NCBI GenBank assembly: GCA_947496695.1
Contig: CANMEI010000002.1
Location: 248,001-312,000, forward strand
DNA: 64,000 nucleotides
Direction of reading: 5' to 3'
Source: an uncultured Cellulophaga sp.
Lineage (GTDB): Bacteria > Bacteroidota > Bacteroidia > Flavobacteriales > Flavobacteriaceae
The notes below the pieces were generated by a model. It did no database searches, was not told the DNA's origin, and saw only the letters and a program-made list of their open reading frames with translations. Below, one piece after another: positions 52,979-60,765 of this stretch; the stretch's first letter is position 1; every line of letters starts with the position of its first letter. The position numbers and the translations under genes were made by a program.

Positions 52979-53281
52979 TTACATATCAAACCAGTTACCT
53001 TCAGCATCAATATAAAGTTCAATAACTTCATTTTCTGCTTTAAGTTCTAGTTTAAAATTATAATCGTCATTCATATATGCATTTAAAATCGCAACATTAG
53101 AGAATGATTGTTCAAATGTATTTATTACCGTATCTGGTAAATCATAAATATTTATCTCATTATATTCTTCAGAGAAAATAGTATCCATAATTCCATCGTG
53201 AAAAATGGGAGCTTTATCATGTGCAGAGATGTTTCCTAAACTTCCTATTGCCAGTGCTGTTGCGTATACTAAACTCTTCAT
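52979..53281 (-). CDS. Small secreted PepSY-like protein, paralogue 3
   Basis: A 100-residue exported protein (signal peptide MKSLVYATALAIGSLGNISA). The mature part aligns with the two paralogues at 42664 and 43395: NEINIYDLPDTVINTFEQSF, ILNAYMNDDYNFKLELKAEN, LYIDAEGNWFDM. It is more divergent but keeps the shared upstream motif and an independent terminator. It lies on the other side of the Hcp-effector-lipoprotein cassette. The frame opens 28 codons earlier, but the signal peptide marks 53281 as the start. Confidence 0.75.
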   Translation of the reverse strand: MKSLVYATALAIGSLGNISAHDKAPIFHDGIMDTIFSEEYNEINIYDLPDTVINTFEQSFSNVAILNAYMNDDYNFKLELKAENEVIELYIDAEGNWFDM

Positions 53282-53310
53282 CTTCTTTCCATTTAAATTG
53301 TTATTACTAG

Positions 53311-53328
53311 AATAGAAATAATAATGCC
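53311..53328 (-). promoter_or_regulatory. Shared upstream motif, copy 3
   Basis: On the minus strand GGCATTATTATTTCTATT, ending 30 bases before the start at 53281; it differs from copy 2 (43725-43743) at only a few positions. Confidence 0.45.
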
Positions 53329-53347
53329 AAAAAGTAATAAAAATGAA

Positions 53348-53382
53348 AAAACCCTTATAATACAATGCATTATAAGGGTTTT
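53348..53382 (-). terminator. Terminator of the DUF4301 operon
   Basis: A perfect 14-base stem (53348-53361 and 53369-53382, AAAACCCTTATAAT and its complement) with a 7-base loop, downstream of the DUF4301 gene on the minus strand. Confidence 0.85.
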
Positions 53383-53461
53383 CATGTTTTTCACATCTAT
53401 TTACAATTGTGTAATTGTATAAATTTCACTCAATAAAATGTGTAATAAGTATACACCTTTA

Positions 53462-55000
53462 TTAAACTTGGTGTGCAGGTTTTAATAAATCTGTCACTGT
53501 TTTAACCGGATTAAAGGTAATTATTGGAACCTCAACAAAAATAGTATTCCAAAATGCCATTGCACCATTCCATAAACCAGGAAGTTCAAGTGCTTTTAAT
53601 TCTTTACCATCTTTTGTTTTTTCAGTAATAAAACCTTGTTTCTCATCAACAAATTCTAAGAGGTTATATTTTTCTCCTTTATAATTTTTCACTCCACAAA
53701 TTAAATCAACAGGGTTAAAGTGCGTTGCATTACTCATAATACCAAATTGATCCTTATCATCTACATCAACCTGAGCAGATTCTATAATTTGTAATGATAT
53801 TCCGTTACGGTCATTAATCCAGAAAGGTCCTCCACCTGGGTCACCTTCATTTTTAACCATTCCGCAAATACGAATAGGTCTGTTTATCTTCGATTTTAAA
53901 GTTTCTATTTTCTCAGAAACAGAAGCATTCTCAAAACTTTCATTAAACTTCACATTCAATCCTTTTTCAACAAATACTTGAATTTCAGAAATTAAACCTT
54001 CTTCTAAATCTTTATTCTCGTCTAATATTGCAGCATATTTAAATGCTTTTTCTTGAACTTTTAATAATAGTCCTGCTAATACTTTTTTACTATCTGCAAC
54101 AGTATTTATAAACTCATCTTTTATAACGTTATCTATATTTTTAATAAAAATAACATCTGCATCTTGTTCATTTAAATTTTCAATTAATGCTCCATGCCCA
54201 CCTGGACGGAATAATAAAGATCCATCAGCATTTCTAAACAAATCATTATCCATCGTAACCGCAATAGTATCCGTTGATGGTTTTTGAAAAGAATAACTTA
54301 CATTAAATGATGTATTGGTACTTGCAGAAACACGTTCTTTAATTTTATCAAACTCTGCATTAAACATATCACCATGTTGCTCTGATATTGTAAAATGAAG
54401 GTTGGCTTCTTTATTTGTACTTGCATACAAAGCTGCCTCTTTTAAATGTTCTTCGAAAGGCGTTGCTGCAAAATCACCATAATTATGAAACGGCAATAAA
54501 CCTTTTGGATAAAAACCGTAGTTTAAACCTGTATCGCGCAACATGTCTTCAATAAATAAGTACAGCTCTTCACCTTTTGTCGTGGCTTTACCTTTTATTC
54601 TTTTTTCTATTATTTCATAGAATGGTAAATCTTTCATACCATCTAAAAATGTCTTTACTGCTTTATCTTCTGTACGTGAAAAATAATCTTCAATACTTTC
54701 TTCTTTTGGGTCATATTTTTCTAAAAAACTAAAAAATGCTTTAAACATTCTTGATGCCGCACCTGATGCAGGAACAAACTTAAGCAAGGTTAAGTCTTTT
54801 TTAGAATTCTCAAAATTATCAACTAGCTCTTTCTCTTCATCATCAGAAAATTTAGAAATACCTTCTGTAACAATTGCAGCTTTATCTAAATTGACAAACG
54901 GAATGCCTTCTTTAAAAGATTCTATTTGCCCTAATACTTTATCTTTTGCTATTCCTTTAGATATTAATTGTTGATTGTCTTTTTCTGAAAATTTGATCAT
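53462..55000 (-). CDS. DUF4301 family protein
   Basis: A 512-residue cytoplasmic protein matching DUF4301 by length and by LLKFVPASGAASRMFKAFFSFLEKYDPK near residue 73, RPGGHGALIENLNEQDADVIFIKNIDN near 265 and GMVKNEGDPGGGPFW near 380. The N-terminal PASGAASRMFK and PGGHGAL pieces look like a nucleotide-sugar-pyrophosphorylase-type fold, so nucleotide transfer is possible but unproven. It is the last gene of an operon with a kinase, a PnuC transporter and a thiamine-binding protein, and overlaps the kinase gene by 4 bases. Confidence 0.8.
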   Translation of the reverse strand: MIKFSEKDNQQLISKGIAKDKVLGQIESFKEGIPFVNLDKAAIVTEGISKFSDDEEKELVDNFENSKKDLTLLKFVPASGAASRMFKAFFSFLEKYDPKEESIEDYFSRTEDKAVKTFLDGMKDLPFYEIIEKRIKGKATTKGEELYLFIEDMLRDTGLNYGFYPKGLLPFHNYGDFAATPFEEHLKEAALYASTNKEANLHFTISEQHGDMFNAEFDKIKERVSASTNTSFNVSYSFQKPSTDTIAVTMDNDLFRNADGSLLFRPGGHGALIENLNEQDADVIFIKNIDNVIKDEFINTVADSKKVLAGLLLKVQEKAFKYAAILDENKDLEEGLISEIQVFVEKGLNVKFNESFENASVSEKIETLKSKINRPIRICGMVKNEGDPGGGPFWINDRNGISLQIIESAQVDVDDKDQFGIMSNATHFNPVDLICGVKNYKGEKYNLLEFVDEKQGFITEKTKDGKELKALELPGLWNGAMAFWNTIFVEVPIITFNPVKTVTDLLKPAHQV

Positions 55001-55560
55001 GAATTCAATAGTGTGTTTATGTGGTTTATAGCTGTTTTAAGTCTAGTTTTTTTGTCTCCTTTTAAAAGTACATAGTTTCTGTCATATTTATCTAACGTAT
55101 CTTTAAAATATTGAAACATTTTTTCTCTCTCAAGAGGTTTATCTCGAAGATCATCTTCCTCCCAAGGAACATCAATGTAAGTTAGAAAATATAAATCATA
55201 TGTATTTTCAAGAGCGTATTTTTCTAGAGTTGGGTCGCAATGCCCAATATAATAAGCTTCCGAATATACTTTGGTTTCCAATAAATCAGTATCGCAAATC
55301 AAAATTTTATTAGCTTTTTTAGCTAATTTATTTTCTAGTTGCATTTGCCCAGCCGCAATAGGCAATAAATCATGAGGTTCACATGTTTTACGCTCTTCAT
55401 TCCACTTATCTTGAAGATATTCTCTAGCATACTCAGGTGCCCAGACAGAATTGTAGTGCCTTGCTAATTGTTCTGATAGCGTAGTTTTTCCAGTTGATTC
55501 TGGTCCGAACATTACTACTTTTAATACGTTTGAAGGTTCTTGTTTATATTTTTCTTCCAT
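54997..55560 (-). CDS. NadR-like P-loop kinase
   Basis: A 187-residue P-loop ATPase of the NadR ribosylnicotinamide-kinase type. Walker A is MFGPESTGKTTLSEQLA near residue 18, followed by WAPEYAREYLQD, the family-typical substrate loop, and ILICDTDLLETKVYSEAYYG-like residues. NadR kinases phosphorylate nicotinamide riboside on entry. No adenylyltransferase domain is attached. Position next to a PnuC transporter (40-base overlap) supports capture of an imported vitamin by phosphorylation; thiamine cannot be ruled out as the substrate because a thiamine-binding protein is in the same operon. Confidence 0.82.
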   Translation of the reverse strand: MEEKYKQEPSNVLKVVMFGPESTGKTTLSEQLARHYNSVWAPEYAREYLQDKWNEERKTCEPHDLLPIAAGQMQLENKLAKKANKILICDTDLLETKVYSEAYYIGHCDPTLEKYALENTYDLYFLTYIDVPWEEDDLRDKPLEREKMFQYFKDTLDKYDRNYVLLKGDKKTRLKTAINHINTLLNS

Positions 55561-56153
55561 GCGAGATAGCCAAATATGGCAATGAATGTGAATATTAAAT
55601 ATTGAAAACTAGTAAAAGTAAAACCTTTATAAAAATATAAAGGAACTGATATTATATCGCCTATAATCCAATATAACCAATTTTCAATTTTTCTCTTAGC
55701 CATAAGCCACATTCCAACAAAAAAGATTGCTGTAGTTATAGTATCAACATAAGCTGTCCAGCTTGTCCATTTATCAAAAATTTGATACACCGTAAATACA
55801 AATACTATTGTTGTTATGAATATGATTACAGAAATTTTATGTTCTTTTTTTGTGGTAAATGAAATTGGAGTTGTATGCTCTCCATCAACCTTACGTGTCC
55901 AAATATACCAGCCATAAACACTCATTATAAAATAATAAGCGTTTATCATCATATCACCCAATAGACCCCATGCAAGAAGTAAATACACAAAAATTGATGT
56001 ACTTATCATGCCAGTTGGGTATACCCAAATATTATTCTGTTTAGAGAATAATACCGATAAAAACCCAAAAATCACAGCTACTATTTCTAGTACTATAAAA
56101 TGTGTTTCGTACTCATAATATTGTTTAAACAGAAAATCAAAAATGAGGCTCAT
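55521..56153 (-). CDS. pnuC: PnuC family vitamin transporter
   Basis: A 210-residue membrane protein with about seven helices. Features of PnuC are the N-terminal helix pair, SVYGWYIWTRK near residue 80, the TSWTAYVDTITTAIFFVGMWLMAKRKIENWLYWIIGD segment (given in part as TTAIFFVGMWLMAKRKIENW) and WIIGDIISVPLYFYKG near residue 165. PnuC carries nicotinamide riboside; the sister PnuT carries thiamine. The kinase that follows suits the former and the thiamine-binding protein that precedes suits the latter. No THI element stands before this operon. Confidence 0.85.
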   Translation of the reverse strand: MSLIFDFLFKQYYEYETHFIVLEIVAVIFGFLSVLFSKQNNIWVYPTGMISTSIFVYLLLAWGLLGDMMINAYYFIMSVYGWYIWTRKVDGEHTTPISFTTKKEHKISVIIFITTIVFVFTVYQIFDKWTSWTAYVDTITTAIFFVGMWLMAKRKIENWLYWIIGDIISVPLYFYKGFTFTSFQYLIFTFIAIFGYLAWKKNINKNLQTY

Positions 56154-56397
56154 AATCGCTTCTGTCAGATTTTACAATTTTCATATACAACAAACCTTTA
56201 TCCATAAGCTCAAAAGCTTCTTTAATTTCAGTTTGCAAAATAGCCATTACTTGATCGTAGTCACCATAAACCTGAGTACTCAAAGGATTTTCTAAAACAG
56301 TTAAACCTGAGTTTCTCATCTTTTTAATAAATTGGATAATAACATCTTCAAAAGTGTCTTGTAATGGTGATAATGTAAGTTCTACAGAAATGTTCAT
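56137..56397 (-). CDS. Thiamine-binding protein (MTH1187/YkoF-like)
   Basis: An 86-residue protein of the MTH1187/YkoF ferredoxin-like family: MNISVELTLSPLQDTFEDVIIQFIK, GLTVLENPLSTQVYGDYDQVM, and AFELMDKGLLYMKIVKSDRSD. Members bind thiamine or hydroxymethylpyrimidine. Start chosen at 56397 (the longer frame has an unusual MCVFCK leader and overlaps the previous gene). It overlaps the PnuC gene by 17 bases and lies just after the phosphopantetheinyl transferase gene. Confidence 0.8.
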   Translation of the reverse strand: MNISVELTLSPLQDTFEDVIIQFIKKMRNSGLTVLENPLSTQVYGDYDQVMAILQTEIKEAFELMDKGLLYMKIVKSDRSDYEPHF

Positions 56398-56405
56398 TTT
56401 TATAA

Positions 56406-57038
56406 TTATAGTTTTACAGAATACACACAAGTGTACCCTTCAAATTCTAAGAAATCTACGGAGTATGATGAGTTTTTACCTTGATAGGTAATTTCAGCAA
56501 TAGATTCTGTTTCATCTAAAGCAAACTCTTTTACATCAATATGTTGTAAAAAACTTAATCCTTTTTCAGAATATATTTTATATAATGCTTCTTTTGCTCC
56601 CCAAACAATTGTCAATTTTCTAATAATAGCATCAGCATTTGCTAATGTTCTATATTCTTCTGGTTGGGTAAATTTGTGAGCAATTTTTAATATTTTTTCT
56701 CTTTGCATTTCAATATCAATACCAACCTCATCAGTATGAGCTACAATGATTCCTGTAAAATCATGCGAATGTGTTATTGATATATGATTACCATCTTTTA
56801 AATGTGGTTTGCCGTTAGCATCATAATACAAATCATGGTCAACATAACCAGCTTCTGCCATTAAATGTCTAATACTTAAAAAGCCTTTTCGGTGCTGTTC
56901 CGATTTCATATCCAACATACGTTGCTGACAGGCAGGTGTTAAGATAATACCTTCTGCAAGTTCTTCTTCTGTTTCAGAAACTTTCCAAATATAAACTGTT
57001 ATACTAGGTGTTACAGTAATTGTTTTGTAAAGAGCCAT
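56406..57038 (-). CDS. 4'-phosphopantetheinyl transferase superfamily protein
   Basis: Moves phosphopantetheine from CoA to carrier proteins. The 210-residue, Sfp-like pseudo-dimeric protein has the motifs [16 protein letters not shown] near residue 77, [10 protein letters not shown] near 107 with the metal-binding aspartate and glutamate, and [18 protein letters not shown] near 148 with the catalytic WxxKEA. The target carrier protein is not in the window. It begins at 57038, divergent from ahcY, whose promoter lies inside its first codons. Confidence 0.9.
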   Translation of the reverse strand: MALYKTITVTPSITVYIWKVSETEEELAEGIILTPACQQRMLDMKSEQHRKGFLSIRHLMAEAGYVDHDLYYDANGKPHLKDGNHISITHSHDFTGIIVAHTDEVGIDIEMQREKILKIAHKFTQPEEYRTLANADAIIRKLTIVWGAKEALYKIYSEKGLSFLQHIDVKEFALDETESIAEITYQGKNSSYSVDFLEFEGYTCVYSVKL

Positions 57039-57054
57039 GGCTTTAGTACCTTTG
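57024..57054 (+). promoter_or_regulatory. Promoter of ahcY
   Basis: TTTG (57024-57027), a 19-base spacer and TACCTTTG (57047-57054): a textbook Bacteroidota promoter. Transcription would start near 57060, so the ahcY start must be downstream, which favours 57115. Confidence 0.75.
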
Positions 57055-57114
57055 CAACCACTAAAAATTAGTGATTTTAATTGCTATTTAACGAAAGTAA
57101 AAAGAAAAAAGGAT

Positions 57115-58431
57115 ATGAGCACTAAAACTGTTTCCTATGTACCCTATAAAGTAAAAGATATTTCTCTATCTGATTGGGGAAGAAAAGAAATTGACTTAGC
57201 TGAAGCTGAAATGCCAGGTTTAATGTCATTAAGAGAAGAATACAAAGACGAACAGCCTTTAAAAGGAGCTCGCATTGCAGGATGTTTACACATGACTATT
57301 CAAACTGCTGTACTTATTGAAACTTTAGTTGCCCTTGGTGCTGAAGTTACATGGAGTTCTTGCAATATTTTCTCGACACAAGATCAAGCCGCTGCTGCTA
57401 TTGCTGCTGCAGGTGTTCCTGTTTATGCTTGGAAAGGTTTGAGCGAGGAAGAATTTGATTGGTGTATTGAGCAAACATTATTCTTTGGTGAAGATCGTAA
57501 ACCATTAAACATGATTTTAGATGATGGTGGTGATTTAACAAATATGGTTTTAGATAAATATCCTGAACTTGCAAAAGACATTAAAGGTTTATCTGAAGAA
57601 ACTACAACTGGTGTTCACAGACTTTATGAAAGAGTTAAAAATGGTACGCTTCCAATGCCTGCTATTAACGTGAATGATTCTGTTACTAAATCTAAATTTG
57701 ATAACAAATATGGTTGTCGCGAAAGTGCTGTTGATGCTATTAGAAGAGCAACTGACACTATGTTAGCAGGTAAAAGAGTTGTTGTTTGTGGTTATGGCGA
57801 TGTTGGTAAAGGTACTGCCGCTTCTTTTAAAGGCGCTGGTTCTATAGTTACAGTTACTGAAATTGACCCTATTTGTGCTTTACAAGCCGCTATGGATGGT
57901 TTTGAAGTTAAAAAATTAGAAAACGTTGTTGGTAATGCCGATGTTGTAATTACAACAACTGGTAATAAAGATATTATTCGTGGTGAACACTTTAAAGCCA
58001 TGAGAGATAAAGTTATTGTATGTAACATTGGTCATTTCGACAATGAGATTGACATGGCTTGGTTAAATGACAACTATGGTGACACTAAAGATGAAATTAA
58101 ACCACAAGTAGATAAATATACTATTGATGGTTCTGATATTGTTGTTTTAGCAGAAGGTCGTTTGGTAAACTTAGGTTGTGCTACTGGCCACCCTAGTTTT
58201 GTAATGAGTAATTCATTTACCAATCAAACTTTAGCTCAAATAGAGCTTTGGAACTATAGTGATAAATACAAAAACGAAGTGTATATGTTACCTAAACATT
58301 TAGATGAAAAGGTAGCTAAATTACACTTAGAACGTTTAGGTGTAGAGCTTACCGAATTAAAGCCAGATCAAGCATCATACATTGGTGTTACAGTTGAAGG
58401 CCCATTTAAACCTGAGTATTACAGATACTAG
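57115..58431 (+). CDS. ahcY: Adenosylhomocysteinase
   Basis: Splits S-adenosylhomocysteine into adenosine and homocysteine, recycling the product of methylations. The 438-residue protein has [36 protein letters not shown] near residue 55 (in part), the NAD-binding [18 protein letters not shown] near residue 222 and the C-terminal PFKPEYYRY that reaches into the neighbouring subunit. The ORF opens 26 codons earlier but the promoter at 57024-57054 and the family N-terminus ([15 protein letters not shown]) fix the start at 57115. Terminator follows. Confidence 0.96.
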   Translation: MSTKTVSYVPYKVKDISLSDWGRKEIDLAEAEMPGLMSLREEYKDEQPLKGARIAGCLHMTIQTAVLIETLVALGAEVTWSSCNIFSTQDQAAAAIAAAGVPVYAWKGLSEEEFDWCIEQTLFFGEDRKPLNMILDDGGDLTNMVLDKYPELAKDIKGLSEETTTGVHRLYERVKNGTLPMPAINVNDSVTKSKFDNKYGCRESAVDAIRRATDTMLAGKRVVVCGYGDVGKGTAASFKGAGSIVTVTEIDPICALQAAMDGFEVKKLENVVGNADVVITTTGNKDIIRGEHFKAMRDKVIVCNIGHFDNEIDMAWLNDNYGDTKDEIKPQVDKYTIDGSDIVVLAEGRLVNLGCATGHPSFVMSNSFTNQTLAQIELWNYSDKYKNEVYMLPKHLDEKVAKLHLERLGVELTELKPDQASYIGVTVEGPFKPEYYRY

Positions 58432-58456
58432 ATTTAAAATATTTAATTATATAACA

Positions 58457-58500
58457 TCAAAATCCTTATTTTTAATTCAAATAAGGATTTTGATTTTTTT
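58457..58500 (+). terminator. Terminator of ahcY
   Basis: A perfect 15-base stem (58457-58471 and 58479-58493) with a 7-base loop followed by seven T. It ends shortly before the next plus-strand gene. Confidence 0.9.
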
Positions 58501-58517
58501 AACCCCAAACCAGCTTA

Positions 58518-59621
58518 ATGAATATACTTTTAACAGGAGCAACTGGCACCTTAGGGTCTAGAGTGCTTTTTTCACTTTTAGAGCAACGTTTTAATACCAT
58601 TGAACGTATTTACCTTCCTGTACGCAAAAAAGCAACTCTTACACCTGACAATCGTATAAACAACATTATTTCTAGTGAATTTGCTCCAGCATTTATTAAA
58701 AAAAATAAGGCCGAGATTAATTCAAAAATTATTGTCATAAATGCTGATGATTTTTTACAGCCTGAAAACTATATTAGTAATACCAAAATTGATTTTTTTA
58801 TTCATTCAGCAGGTTTTGTAAATCTCTCTACAGACCCAAATGCCAAACAAGAAATATTTAAAGAAAATTTACAATTCACTAAAGATATTTTTAATGCTTT
58901 TTACGCACACACTACTAAATTTATTTATATAAGCACAGCATTTGCCGCAGGTAATATTGGCGGTCTAATACAAAATGATTACACACAATTAGGTAGTGAA
59001 AATTATCGCAATCACTATGAAGCCTCTAAACATGCTTCTGAAAAATTTTTAATTGAAGCCGGAAAAGAAAAAAATATTCCCATTCAAATATTAAGACCTA
59101 GCGTTCTTGGTGGTAATATTACTGAAACCCCTAATTACTTTATATCAAAGTATATGGTTTTCTATCTTTTTGCAAAATTTTTCAACAATACAACCTCTGA
59201 TGATACCGTTAGAATTACCACTACAGCTACTACAGGTTTAAATATTATTCCTACTGATTATGCCGCTCAAGTTATTGCTAAAGTAATTTCTACAGATATT
59301 GAACAATTAAATATTGTACATTCAACAGAAACAAATATGATGAAAGGCATCACTAAAATTCTAGATGCTGTAGATTATAAAAATTTTACTTTTACAGAAG
59401 ATTTAATTAATGCTTCTACAGGGTTTTCGTCAAAATTAGAAGCTTTTTATTACGAGACAATTGGCGTGCATTTACACCCCTACATGACCTCAAAACCTCA
59501 TGAATGGGACACTACGCTTTTAGAAAGTATTTTACCCATTCCAGAATATAATTTAGAAGACTATTTAACAGAAACTGTAGCTTTTGCTAAAGGCAAAAAG
59601 TTTAGAAACCAAAAATGGTAA
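58518..59621 (+). CDS. Thioester-reductase-like NAD-dependent protein (extended SDR)
   Basis: A 367-residue protein with N-terminal Rossmann motif NILLTGATGTLGSRVLF and the catalytic YEASKHASEKF (YxxxK) near residue 170. The IYLPVRKKATLTPDNRI stretch after the first helix and IDFFIHSAGFVNLSTDP are typical of NAD_binding_4 (thioester-reductase, male-sterility type) proteins. It may reduce an acyl or peptidyl thioester; the phosphopantetheinyl transferase 1.5 kb away is compatible but not adjacent. It could also be a stand-alone sugar or lipid epimerase. Bounded by terminators on both sides. Confidence 0.8.
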   Translation: MNILLTGATGTLGSRVLFSLLEQRFNTIERIYLPVRKKATLTPDNRINNIISSEFAPAFIKKNKAEINSKIIVINADDFLQPENYISNTKIDFFIHSAGFVNLSTDPNAKQEIFKENLQFTKDIFNAFYAHTTKFIYISTAFAAGNIGGLIQNDYTQLGSENYRNHYEASKHASEKFLIEAGKEKNIPIQILRPSVLGGNITETPNYFISKYMVFYLFAKFFNNTTSDDTVRITTTATTGLNIIPTDYAAQVIAKVISTDIEQLNIVHSTETNMMKGITKILDAVDYKNFTFTEDLINASTGFSSKLEAFYYETIGVHLHPYMTSKPHEWDTTLLESILPIPEYNLEDYLTETVAFAKGKKFRNQKW

Positions 59622-59627
59622 AAAATA

Positions 59628-59659
59628 AAAAGGGCTAACTTTTAAAAGTTAGCCCTTTT
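59628..59659. terminator. Bidirectional terminator
   Basis: A perfect 32-base palindrome (AAAAGGGCTAACTTTT and its complement) between the thioester-reductase-like gene and the convergent phytase gene, with A and T ends. Confidence 0.9.
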
Positions 59660-59680
59660 CTATACTTTAAAAAAAAGTAG

Positions 59681-60703
59681 TTATTTTTCAATTCCTAACT
59701 TTGCTAAATCGTAGAAAAAGAAATCTTTTTCATCATTCATTGCTACAAACAGTCCATTTTTAAACGTATCATTTAATGGCACTGTAACTACATCACAACC
59801 ATCAGTTTCAAGTGTTGACAAGTTTACTGCTTTAATAAATTTATTAGTAGTTCTTGAAAAAATATTGAATTGTCCCTTTTGTTGATCAGATACTATTATA
59901 TAGCCTGTACCATCATTATAACGTGCAATCGCAATTCCCTCAATATCTTCTTGAAAAAGATCTGTACCAAATACGCTTATTTCTTCATTCCCCATATCTG
60001 GTTCTATATAATATTTACGCACACCATATTGCTCATCAGAATAATAAACAAAACCCAACTCTGCATCTACAGCTATTGCCTCTATTTCTTTTTTACCACT
60101 AAATTTACCAAACTTCCTAACCATAGTTGAGTGTATCACCCCTGTAGTATCAGCATCAATTTTATATTGATATAAGTATCCATTTTCAGGGCCTGTTTTA
60201 CGACCAACTATTGCATACAATATATTTGTTTTTGATGACTTATATAAGCTTATACCCATTGGAAATGTAAACTCAGGATTAGTTTCATCTTCAAAAACTT
60301 TAAAACCTCCATTATCTAAAGGTTTCATGTCTGGTACAGAAAACATTCGTATTTGATTCTTTTCTCTTTCAGTAAATAAGATAACATCCGTTTTAGTCGA
60401 ATCATTTAACTGAAATCCATAAGCTAAATCAATATTATTAGGTCGTTCAATATTTTTAATTGTTTTATTTTCAATTATTTTACCCTTTAAATCAAATGCA
60501 TAAATTGCTCCGTTTGTTTCTTTATCTGTACCAAAAACAATACTTTTTGATGCATCAGCAGGGTTTATCCAAATTGCAGGATCATCAGTATCATTCAACG
60601 TTTTCTCTGTTTTAATATCTGGTGTTATTGCCGGTAATTTATCAGACTTGCAAGAAGTCATAAATAAAAAATGGCAGAAGCTATATAATAGAATTTTTTT
60701 CAT
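59681..60703 (-). CDS. Beta-propeller phytase (3-phytase), lipoprotein
   Basis: Releases phosphate from phytate (inositol hexakisphosphate), with calcium. The 340-residue protein has the signal MKKILLYSFCHFLFMTSC, whose Cys17 follows FMTS, a usable lipobox, and then the phytase pattern: NDTDDPAIWINPADASKSIVFGTDKETN, LRPNNIDLAYG-like NIERPNNIDLAYGFQL, and the EIEAIAVDAELGFVYYSDEQYGVRKY stretch. The DDPAIW motif and the six-blade length are diagnostic. It adjoins a TonB-dependent receptor, the usual partner for phytate uptake in marine bacteria. Confidence 0.88.
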   Translation of the reverse strand: MKKILLYSFCHFLFMTSCKSDKLPAITPDIKTEKTLNDTDDPAIWINPADASKSIVFGTDKETNGAIYAFDLKGKIIENKTIKNIERPNNIDLAYGFQLNDSTKTDVILFTEREKNQIRMFSVPDMKPLDNGGFKVFEDETNPEFTFPMGISLYKSSKTNILYAIVGRKTGPENGYLYQYKIDADTTGVIHSTMVRKFGKFSGKKEIEAIAVDAELGFVYYSDEQYGVRKYYIEPDMGNEEISVFGTDLFQEDIEGIAIARYNDGTGYIIVSDQQKGQFNIFSRTTNKFIKAVNLSTLETDGCDVVTVPLNDTFKNGLFVAMNDEKDFFFYDLAKLGIEK

Positions 60704-60765
60704 ATTGTAAATAGTGTTAATAAATATTACCCAAAACTTAAGCAGTTTTAAAATTTTAATGATTA

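Noticed and set aside
56137..57038. THI element in front of the thiamine-binding protein/PnuC operon
   Set aside because: None of the conserved TPP aptamer pieces is present between 56390 and 57120.
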